In this document: positions 6,370 to 12,469 of the stretch, one piece after another | How positions within the stretch are numbered: the first letter of the stretch is position 1 | Layout of the letters: each line of letters begins with the position of its first letter | Assembly (NCBI GenBank): GCA_949346185.1 | Contig: CASGVX010000026.1 | Coordinates: 1-12,469, forward strand | Reading direction: 5' to 3' | Source of the DNA: an uncultured Lachnospiraceae bacterium | Lineage (GTDB): Bacteria > Bacillota > Clostridia > Lachnospirales > Lachnospiraceae | Length of the DNA stretch: 12,469 bases | Made by a program: the position numbers and the translations under genes | Notes under the pieces: model-generated | Told to the model about the DNA's origin: nothing | The model's database searches: none | What the model saw: only the letters and a program-made list of their open reading frames with translations

Positions 6370-8598
6370 CTATCCTTCATTTCCTTCACAATACATAACC
6401 TTCTCAGGCGGCATATATTTGATTATCTTCTCCTGCATCCTCTCCAAGTTGACAGGCTTGAAGATCCAGTCATTCATTCCCACTTCCCTGTAATCCTCCT
6501 CCACGCCTTCAATAGCATTGGCAGTCAGGGCAATGATGACTGCTTTTGCCGGATATTCTCCCGGCATTTCCCGGATACGCCTAGCCGCCTCCACGCCGCT
6601 CATTTCCGGCATCATGTGATCCATAAAGATCATATCATATGTCCTTCCCCTCTCCAGCGCCTTTAAAATCCCCTCCCCGCTGGTAAATGCCTCCATCCTG
6701 GCTCCAAATTCCTTCAGCAGCGTAACTGCCACCTTCACATTCACCCGATTGTCATCCACGATGGCTATCCGGGCATCCCTCAATGCAATCTTGGGACATG
6801 CATTCCCCTCCACCTTGGGGGACTCCTCCGTCAGCACCCGGACTACCTTGAACACATCCAAAGGTTTCCGCAAATAATAATCCAGCTTCTCCCAATCTGC
6901 TCCCCTAGTATAATATTCCATCAGAGCCACCTTGCGGCAGCCAATGCCAAGATCGTTCACCACCTGGTGATTGCCCTCATAGGAGTAAAACAATATCCGA
7001 TTCTCCTTGCCCCCCTCTTCCCTGCGGCACTCTGCCGCAAGATCCGCCAACTGCCTCTCATCATGCAAAAATATCGTAGACACGCCCATCTGGGATAAGA
7101 TGCGGCTAAGGTACCACCGCTCCTCTGAATCCTCCTCATACACATAGGCTTGGAAATCTTTTAATTTTTCCCGATCGATATCATCCTTAAAATATGTGCC
7201 TTCTTTCTGTATAATCACAATCTTAAAGCAGCTGCCCACGCCAAACTCGCTGGATGCCGTCACGTCCCCGCCCATCAGCCTGGCCAGCTTTCTGGAAAGC
7301 ACCAGTCCCAGCCCGGTGCCCTCTACCTTCCGATTATATCTCCCATCTACCTGGCTGAACCGATTAAATAGCTTCCCCATATCTTCTTGCTTAATGCCAA
7401 TGCCCGTATCTGTCACCATAAACGAAATCAGCAATCTCCCATCCTGCCGGGGAGCGAACTCGATATCGAGGGTAATCTTCCCCTTTTCCGTAAATTTCAC
7501 GGCATTGCCCAAAATATTAATCAATATCTGGTGAATCTTCATCTTATCGCCCCGAACCACTCGCGGAAGCGAATCCCCCATATTTATCTCAAAGCGAATC
7601 TTCTTCTCCTGAAGCCTGGCGGCAATGATATCCTCCACGCCCATCATCAGCTGGTCAAAATAATAATCCTCCTCCACCAGTTCCATCTCGTCCGCATCAA
7701 TCTTAGAGAAATCCAGCACATCATCAATTATGTGCAGCAGGCTTTGGCCAGCCTCCTGAATCGTCCGCACGTAATCCCTCTCAATCGGCCGCAAATCATT
7801 CTTCCCCAAGATTTCCGCCATGCCGCAAATGGCATTCATGGGAGTGCGGATTTCATGAGACATATTGGCCAGGAAACTGCTCTTGGCCCGATTGGCCTCC
7901 TCCGCCTCCTTCCTAGCCTCGATTTCCTTTTGATTGGCTTCCTCCACCAATCTTGGGTTGTACAGCGCCAGCTGCATAATCAGACAATTCACCGCCGTGG
8001 AAGCCCCCAGGAGCACGTAATAGGAATCCCACATCTGTATGACCATGCATACCAGAGTGCTTGACACGAATACCAGCGTGATAAGCCGATACCTGCCCCC
8101 CTGCTCCTTCTCGTGGACAACAATCTCCAAGCAGACATTCAGTATATAGAAAACCGCCACTGCCACCAGAATCCACATCAGCGGGCCTCTGGCGTATTTT
8201 TCCCGGGCAGAGTATGTAAACACCCATCCCGTCAGCGGCGTCGTATAAATCAATACCTGCTCAATCAGTGCAAAAATCCCCCATAAATAATATTTTCGAG
8301 GCAGTCTCTGCAACTTCCGAGACAGAATCGTCATATAATAGAAAAATACCACGGGAAGAAGATGCAGCGAGGAGCAGCTGATTATCTGAGCCAGATAATT
8401 CAGGGGAACATTCTCGGGGAAATAGGTCATAAATACCCCGCCCGATATTACATCCGTGACACATGCGGAAAAGGATACCCCAAGCAGCACTCCATAGGTT
8501 CTGGCCGCCAAATCCCTAGTAATCTTCATCGTGGAATAGTAGGCAATCAAAACTGCTAACACCACAATGGATGCAATATAAAAATCATAGTTGAACAT
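6370..8598 (-). CDS. Membrane hybrid sensor histidine kinase with C-terminal receiver
   Basis: 742 residues from ATG 8598, behind GGGGGAGG with 8-base spacing. Residues 1-213 hold about seven hydrophobic helices (roughly 7-22, 33-56, 66-92, 104-127, 138-162, 170-190, 192-212), a 7-TM sensor with no large external domain. A charged helix (216-240) leads to the HisKA domain with phospho-acceptor H248 in MSHEIRTP. The ATPase domain keeps N365, the DTGIGI box (397-402) and GTGLGL (427-432). Residues about 480-590 resemble a receiver (ending LRKPLDVFKVV) without a clear acceptor Asp. A full receiver (608-728) has D615/D616, acceptor D660, T692 and K714. No HPt domain is present, so phosphotransfer beyond D660 needs another protein. 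The signal is unknown. It is probably co-transcribed with the downstream PAS-GGDEF-EAL gene. Confidence 0.93.
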   Translation of the reverse strand: MFNYDFYIASIVVLAVLIAYYSTMKITRDLAARTYGVLLGVSFSACVTDVISGGVFMTYFPENVPLNYLAQIISCSSLHLLPVVFFYYMTILSRKLQRLPRKYYLWGIFALIEQVLIYTTPLTGWVFTYSAREKYARGPLMWILVAVAVFYILNVCLEIVVHEKEQGGRYRLITLVFVSSTLVCMVIQMWDSYYVLLGASTAVNCLIMQLALYNPRLVEEANQKEIEARKEAEEANRAKSSFLANMSHEIRTPMNAICGMAEILGKNDLRPIERDYVRTIQEAGQSLLHIIDDVLDFSKIDADEMELVEEDYYFDQLMMGVEDIIAARLQEKKIRFEINMGDSLPRVVRGDKMKIHQILINILGNAVKFTEKGKITLDIEFAPRQDGRLLISFMVTDTGIGIKQEDMGKLFNRFSQVDGRYNRKVEGTGLGLVLSRKLARLMGGDVTASSEFGVGSCFKIVIIQKEGTYFKDDIDREKLKDFQAYVYEEDSEERWYLSRILSQMGVSTIFLHDERQLADLAAECRREEGGKENRILFYSYEGNHQVVNDLGIGCRKVALMEYYTRGADWEKLDYYLRKPLDVFKVVRVLTEESPKVEGNACPKIALRDARIAIVDDNRVNVKVAVTLLKEFGARMEAFTSGEGILKALERGRTYDMIFMDHMMPEMSGVEAARRIREMPGEYPAKAVIIALTANAIEGVEEDYREVGMNDWIFKPVNLERMQEKIIKYMPPEKVMYCEGNEG

Positions 8599-8645
8599 TG
8601 CGCCTACCTCCCCCGCTGCTCACATAGCACATTCTTCTTCCAGCA

Positions 8646-8718
8646 CATGGCAACTGCGGAAATCAAAATCTATTTCTCACTTATCGCCATCCGCCGGGAC
8701 AAGCGTCCTCTTGCCATG
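8646..8718 (-). ncRNA. Possible three-way-junction RNA between galK and the hybrid kinase gene
   Basis: In this 122-bp gap, CATGGCAA (8646-8653) pairs with TTGCCATG (8711-8718). It encloses two further stems, GCGGA/TCCGC (8656-8660 with 8690-8694) and GGAC/GTCC (8697-8700 with 8705-8708, loop AAGC in plus-strand terms). All three junction linkers are exactly two bases. On the minus strand this would form the leader of the kinase gene, about 50 bases before its ribosome site. I do not recognise a known riboswitch class. The structure was found by eye and the two inner stems are short. Confidence 0.35.
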
Positions 8719-8720
8719 CA

Positions 8721-9893
8721 TCACAACTCGCAGGGACCAGAACCGACCTCTACCACATAGAAGTCTGCCTCATAGCCTATCGTCGCCTTGTAGGCGCTGC
8801 CCACTTCCTGTATGAACCTATCTACCGCCTCGTCCTTCACGATGCTCACGGTACAGCCGCCAAATCCGGCTCCCGTCATGCGAGAGCCAATGACCCCTTC
8901 CACTTTCCAAGCCTCCTCTACCAGAGTATCTAATTCCTCCCCCGTCACTTCATAATCATCCCGAAGAGACACATGGGATTCATTCATCAGCTGCCCAAAC
9001 TTCTCAATATCATTTGCCTTCAGAGCAGCAACAGCCTGAATGGTGCGCTGGTTCTCATAGACCGCATGCCTGGCTCTCTTACGGCAATCCTCGTCCGTGA
9101 TGGCCATCTTCGCCGACTCAAACTCCTCTTCCGACAAGTCCCCCAGCGTATCAATGCCCATGCCTGTCTGAATCTGCTTCAATGCCGTCTCGCACTCCTC
9201 CCGACGCTCATTATACTTAGAACTTCCCAATCCTCGCTTCTTATTGCTGCAGGAAATCACAATCTTTGCCCCGTCCAGCTTAATGGGCGCATATTCATAT
9301 GATAAATCTGAGGTATCCAGAAAAATCGCATTGTCCTTCTTCCCCATGGCGATGGCAAACTGATCCATGATGCCGCAATTCACTCCATTGAACTGATTCT
9401 CCGAAAACTGACCAATCAACGCCAAGTCCTGATTCGACACTCCCAGCCCGAACATCTCGCTCAAAATATATCCCGTCACTACCTCCACGGAAGCAGAGGA
9501 AGACAAGCCGGAGCCATTGGGAATATTTCCATTCAGAAGAATATCCAGACCACAGGGAATCTCCATCCCCTTCTCGCCAAACGCCCACATAACCCCCTTG
9601 GGATAATTCGTCCACCCGGCATCCTTGCTGGGCTTCAAATCATCCAAGGAAGATTCAATCACCCCGAGATGCTCGAAATTCATGGAAAAAAAACGCAGCC
9701 TCCGATCTGTTCTCTTCCTCGCCACCGCATAGGTTCCTATCGTAAGAGCGCAAGGAAACACATGCCCCCCATTGTAATCCGTATGCTCGCCAATCAGATT
9801 CACCCGACCCGGTGCAAAAAAAGCCCTGGCTCCAGGCTCCCCCCCATACACTTCTGCAAACTTCTTCAAAATAATATCTTTCATCTCCGCCAT
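8721..9893 (-). CDS. galK: Galactokinase
   Basis: 390 residues, standard length. The enzyme phosphorylates alpha-D-galactose with ATP to galactose-1-phosphate, the first kinase step of the Leloir pathway, in the cytoplasm. The galactokinase signature GRVNLIGEHTDY lies at 29-40 (R30 near the phosphates, E35/H36/D39 at the sugar). The GHMP ATP loop PNGSGLSSSAS is at 125-135, catalytic D177 is in MDQF, and the third GHMP motif TGAGFGGCT is at 340-348. The ATG at 9893 follows an AGGGGAAG site; an internal ATG three codons later is less well placed. galT and galE are not adjacent, so the pathway must be completed elsewhere. The gene has its own promoter and no strong terminator before the kinase gene. 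Confidence 0.96.
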   Translation of the reverse strand: MAEMKDIILKKFAEVYGGEPGARAFFAPGRVNLIGEHTDYNGGHVFPCALTIGTYAVARKRTDRRLRFFSMNFEHLGVIESSLDDLKPSKDAGWTNYPKGVMWAFGEKGMEIPCGLDILLNGNIPNGSGLSSSASVEVVTGYILSEMFGLGVSNQDLALIGQFSENQFNGVNCGIMDQFAIAMGKKDNAIFLDTSDLSYEYAPIKLDGAKIVISCSNKKRGLGSSKYNERREECETALKQIQTGMGIDTLGDLSEEEFESAKMAITDEDCRKRARHAVYENQRTIQAVAALKANDIEKFGQLMNESHVSLRDDYEVTGEELDTLVEEAWKVEGVIGSRMTGAGFGGCTVSIVKDEAVDRFIQEVGSAYKATIGYEADFYVVEVGSGPCEL

Positions 9894-9943
9894 ATCTTCC
9901 CCTTTTCTGCGCCATTTATTATATTTTCATATTTTCCCATTCT

Positions 9944-9971
9944 GCCTGCATTCCTGACGCCGCCAGCAGGC
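9944..9971 (-). promoter_or_regulatory. Hairpin in the galK leader
   Basis: GCCTGC (9944-9949) and GCAGGC (9966-9971) form a 6-bp inverted repeat around a 16-base loop. It lies in the roughly 100-base untranslated leader of galK, downstream of the promoter. No T run follows. It could be a leader hairpin or a repressor site; nothing in the sequence decides which. Confidence 0.35.
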
Positions 9972-10004
9972 TTCCTTCTCCATCCAGAGAATACTCCATA
10001 CTTT

Positions 10005-10033
10005 ATTTTACATGATTTTATCCAAGGTTTCAA
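10005..10033 (-). promoter_or_regulatory. galK: Sigma-A-type promoter of galK
   Basis: Reading leftward, -35 TTGAAA (10028-10033) and -10 TAAAAT (10005-10010) are separated by 17 bases. Transcription would start near 9998. It lies just downstream of the terminator at 10052-10087, so galK is insulated from the phosphatase transcript. Confidence 0.7.
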
Positions 10034-10051
10034 CTACATTTCCCATCAGTT

Positions 10052-10087
10052 AAAAAAGCCCCCGCCGCACACTCTGCAGCAAGGGCT
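10052..10087 (-). terminator. Strong intrinsic terminator of the phosphatase/pseudogene transcript
   Basis: On the minus strand, AGCCC plus TTGCTGC pairs with GCGGCGG plus GGGCT (12 pairs including G-U) around a 7-base loop and is followed by six T residues (10052-10057 on the plus strand as A). It ends about 30 bases after the last stop of the decayed gene, and the galK promoter follows directly. Confidence 0.88.
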
Positions 10088-10116
10088 CTCAACTCACATG
10101 ACATTCTATCCATTTC

Positions 10117-10477
10117 CTATTCTGCCAATTCTAATAATTTCCCCGACACATCCGCCATATTGGAGAACGGCTCCCGACACCTCATCCAAATCTACGCAGA
10201 CATCCTTTATATTCTGAATCAGGATAGGATTCGTCTCCATATCCTCTTTCTAATGCTCCAGAAGTTTCTCATTTCCCGTCATATTCTATCCAATGCCGCC
10301 CACCATTTTACTGATGCTGTCCGATAGTTGATCATAAACAATGCTTCTCTCCTCGTTGCCGGCCAGTTTTGCCTTCACGTCCTCCAACTTCGTCTGACCG
10401 ACCACAGAATTACTGTACAAAATAATAACTATCCGCAAGACAAAGATAGCCGTAATGGTGACCAGAAAGCGGCGCAT
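10117..10477 (-). pseudogene. Decayed small membrane-anchored helical protein gene
   Basis: An ATG at 10477 opens a 63-codon frame ending in TAG at 10286-10288. It begins with a basic start and a membrane helix (about residues 3-22, ending IVIILYSN) followed by charged helical sequence. The same frame continues past that stop and a second TAG at 10250-10252 as plausible helix (including IQNIKDVCVDLDEVSGAV), then a shifted frame supplies ADVSGKLLELAE and a stop at 10117, 30 bases before a strong terminator. Two nonsense changes and one frameshift in a gene of about 120 codons explain this layout. The tail faintly recalls the helical ends of chemoreceptors, but I cannot assign a family. The alternative is a real 63-residue peptide; no Shine-Dalgarno precedes its ATG. 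Confidence 0.45.
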
Positions 10478-10550
10478 GCTTAATTAAGGATCAAAGCGGG
10501 ACACAGAGGATAACCGTACATATGATAAACAAGACCATGTCAGAAACGGC

Positions 10551-11015
10551 CTATGAAAGCCCCTGCCCTAATAATTTTCCAAGCAATGCCCGGCACCCCT
10601 CCACCACATCCTCATAGGTAGCATCAAAATTACCACTATACCAGGGGTCGGCAATATCCCTCGGATGCTCTGTAAAATCTAGCAAAAGTGACACCTTCCC
10701 CTCAGAATCGCCCCCCAGCATCCTCATCATATTCCGATAATTCCACCCATCCATGCCAATAATATAATCATATTCTTTGTAATCACTGCGACGCAACTGA
10801 CTCGCCCGGTGTGACAGCACCGGCACCCCCACCTCCTTCAGCTTCCGCACAGTACCATAGTGGGGGCCATTGCCCAGTTCCTCCGTACTGGTAGCCTTGG
10901 AGTCAATAAAAAATTGGTCTGCAAGACCCTGTTTGTTTACCATATCCTGAAAAACAAATTGAGCCATTGTACTGCGGCAAATATTGCCGTGGCAGACAAA
11001 TAGTATTTTTATCAT
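10551..11015 (-). CDS. Low-molecular-weight protein tyrosine phosphatase
   Basis: 154 residues, the normal length of the family. The P-loop CHGNICRS (8-15) gives nucleophile C8 and phosphate-binding R14, and the acid/base Asp is D123 in DPWY (123-126). The enzyme removes phosphate from tyrosine (sometimes arginine) in cytoplasmic proteins; bacterial members often counter tyrosine kinases of capsule export or protein-arginine kinases. No partner kinase is in the window, so the substrate is unknown. The ATG at 11015 has an AGAGG site 11 bases upstream. The gene is downstream of the apparent end of an integrative element, which may have replaced its native upstream region. Its transcript probably ends at the terminator at 10052-10087. 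Confidence 0.94.
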   Translation of the reverse strand: MIKILFVCHGNICRSTMAQFVFQDMVNKQGLADQFFIDSKATSTEELGNGPHYGTVRKLKEVGVPVLSHRASQLRRSDYKEYDYIIGMDGWNYRNMMRMLGGDSEGKVSLLLDFTEHPRDIADPWYSGNFDATYEDVVEGCRALLGKLLGQGLS

Positions 11016-11249
11016 GTTTTTTATAACCTCTCATATCTCGTTAAATCTTCTTATATCCTTATTTTCCAGCGCCTCTGGCAATCCACTCAAAATATGGTTT
11101 TTCTTATAACTTCTTAAAATGTCCCATATTTTCCCTGTCGATTGGCCCAAAGTTTGGCACTAACTTTCAAAGTTTGGGCCACCAGATATTTTTACCGTTT
11201 TCTCATGGCAGAATGGCACTGAAAAACTCTTTATTTACGTTATTTCCTT
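11016..11249. mobile_element. Terminal region of a Tn916-like integrative element (junction with the chromosome)
   Basis: This gene-free 234-bp stretch lies between the stop of a Tn916-type integrase and a housekeeping phosphatase gene. In Tn916-like elements the int gene lies next to the element end, so the junction should fall here, probably between about 11030 and 11143. It is visibly more AT-rich than the chromosomal genes to its left. It holds an inverted repeat (11144-11180) that could bind the integrase. The exact end cannot be fixed without the other end of the element or an empty site. Confidence 0.5.
11144..11180. repeat. Inverted repeat with embedded direct repeats near the element end
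   Basis: Arms GGCCCAAAGTTTG (11144-11156) and CAAAGTTTGGGCC (11168-11180) are complementary at 12 of 13 positions around an 11-base loop. The same bases contain CAAAGTTTGG as a direct repeat at 11148-11157 and 11168-11177, 20 bases apart, about two helical turns. No T run follows directly, so it is not a typical terminator. Paired direct repeats near the ends of Tn916-like elements are known arm-type integrase sites, which is the favoured reading. Confidence 0.6.
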
Positions 11250-12469
11250 TTAAAAGTTTACGACTTTGCAACCGTTTTTTTCTGCTTTTTTATTCTGTTT
11301 ACTAATTTCTCTCTGAACTCTGCTCAGTTCCTGTTTTGCGTCCTGCAAACCTAAATGAGTATACGTGTTCAAGGTAACACTTATATCCGAATGTCCCATT
11401 AAATACTGAAGTGTTTTTGGATTCATTCCTGACTTTGCCATATTACTGCAGTATGTATGCCTGCATACATGGGGAGTAACCTTTGGCATTTGAACTTTGT
11501 AGATTTTGTTGTACTTCTGACAGATATGTTTGAAATAATGTTCCCAATGCATAGCAACCATTGGATTCCCGTCTTTATCAAAATACAAAAAGCCTACATA
11601 CCCATCAATGATTGGTTCCACTTTAGGAGTTACTCTGTTTTCAATAATCTTCTTAAAACATTCGTACACATCATCTGTCATCGGAATAATTCTTGTTCCG
11701 GCATTTGTTTTCGTGGTCTCAATAACTTTTGTGCCATCCCGTTTCCTCTGTAACTGATGGTTGATATCAATGGTACGTTGCTTTAAGTCGATATCAGAAA
11801 GCGTAAGCCCTACAAACTCACTGATACTCATTCCGGTTTTAAACAGAATATAGATGCCTTCATAATACCTGCTGAAATGTCGGTCTTCCCTGACAAATTT
11901 CAAAAATTTTCTTTCGTTTTCCCTGAAAATCGCTTCCCTTGTAACACTGTCATTCACAATGACAGTTGCCAGTTGAAATTCAAATGGATTCTTGCGGATC
12001 ATATCATCATCCATTGCCATTTGAAATGCCGGACGTAATACTCCACGAATACTATGAATGGAGCTGTAGCCCCTTCCATCATCCTGTAACTTGATCAGAA
12101 ATAATTTGGCATCGGACAGCCTCACTCTGTCAATCAGCTTGTATCCAAATTCCTCTTTTTTCAAAACATTCTGAACGAATTTGTAATTCGCTTCTGTATT
12201 GTGCTTTACCCCCGTTTTCAACGACAGGTAACGCTCAACCAGTTCATTCACAGTGATGCCCTCATTGCAGATTCCATCTGCAATATCTGCCTGTATCTCT
12301 TTCTCCAGTTCTCTTAATGGCTTCTTGAATTTTTTCCGTGGCGGTAATGCATCTGCTTTCGTTAATCTCCAGCTGGACAACTTTCTTCTTTTTCCAAATT
12401 TATCCGTGTACCGGTAGGTATAACTCCCATCCTTTTCCTGACATTCTCCCATCAAAAGAAGCCTGCCTT
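11250..12469 (-). CDS. int: Tn916-type tyrosine integrase, 5' end outside window; catalytic Arg I replaced by Ser
   Basis: About 405 residues are visible; the reading frame is open to the right edge, and residues before the first in-window ATG (12452) still align by eye with the Tn916 integrase N-terminal arm, so the true start is outside. Numbering here takes the TTG codon at 12453-12455 as residue 1. Order: N-terminal arm-binding domain (about 1-60), SAM-like core-binding domain (66-165), catalytic domain (175-375). The catalytic set shows K249, H329 and R332 in TPHVCRHT, H355 in MGHSD and Y365 in NTYTH. The first arginine, normally in TGLRISE, is S210 in TGMSISE (codon at 11826-11828). That residue is essential in this family, so the enzyme is probably inactive or impaired. 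The gene is more AT-rich than its neighbours, as expected for acquired DNA. Confidence 0.92.
   Translation of the reverse strand, partial: GRLLLMGECQEKDGSYTYRYTDKFGKRRKLSSWRLTKADALPPRKKFKKPLRELEKEIQADIADGICNEGITVNELVERYLSLKTGVKHNTEANYKFVQNVLKKEEFGYKLIDRVRLSDAKLFLIKLQDDGRGYSSIHSIRGVLRPAFQMAMDDDMIRKNPFEFQLATVIVNDSVTREAIFRENERKFLKFVREDRHFSRYYEGIYILFKTGMSISEFVGLTLSDIDLKQRTIDINHQLQRKRDGTKVIETTKTNAGTRIIPMTDDVYECFKKIIENRVTPKVEPIIDGYVGFLYFDKDGNPMVAMHWEHYFKHICQKYNKIYKVQMPKVTPHVCRHTYCSNMAKSGMNPKTLQYLMGHSDISVTLNTYTHLGLQDAKQELSRVQREISKQNKKAEKNGCKVVNF

Noticed and set aside
11144..11180. Intrinsic terminator of the integrase gene
   Set aside because: The hairpin is good but no T run follows on the minus strand, so integrase binding sites are a better reading.

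Overview
The window looks like chromosomal DNA of a gut-type Firmicute, most likely a Lachnospiraceae member. The signs are strong GGAGG ribosome sites, the Clostridia-like SerRS, CAP-domain and galactokinase sequences, and a Tn916-type integrase. This taxonomic call rests on recognising protein families, not on a search. Most genes lie on the minus strand.

Layout, left to right. (1) 1-471 is the N-terminal part of a response regulator that breaks off just as an HD-GYP (c-di-GMP phosphodiesterase) domain seems to begin. (2) 472-704 is a divergent promoter region. (3) 705-1187 encodes a DUF402 (NtdP-like phosphatase) protein, the only clear plus-strand gene, and it meets serS at a two-way terminator. 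(4) A minus-strand gene train runs leftward: galactokinase (galK), a 7-TM hybrid histidine kinase, a PAS-GGDEF-EAL protein whose two catalytic domains both look dead, a secreted CAP-domain protein, and seryl-tRNA synthetase. I see no strong intrinsic terminator inside this train, although galK has a good promoter of its own at 10005-10033. (5) 10052-10477 holds a decayed small membrane-protein gene followed by a strong terminator. (6) 10551-11015 is a low-molecular-weight protein tyrosine phosphatase. (7) 11016-11249 appears to contain the end of an integrative element. Its Tn916-type tyrosine integrase fills the right edge and is cut off at its N terminus.

How the genes may work together. 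The kinase and the PAS-GGDEF-EAL protein are 26 bp apart and are probably co-translated from one message, making a sensory pair in which a membrane kinase is made with a large PAS-bearing scaffold. The GGDEF and EAL active-site residues are largely replaced, so that scaffold probably binds a ligand or partner and does not make or degrade c-di-GMP. The response regulator at the left edge may be a real c-di-GMP phosphodiesterase.

The points most worth a second look are the doubly degenerate GGDEF-EAL protein, the integrase with serine at the first catalytic arginine, a possible three-way-junction RNA between galK and the kinase gene, a second foldable gap upstream of the CAP gene, and the repeat structure at the integrative-element end. 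I did not find a clearly new multi-gene system.
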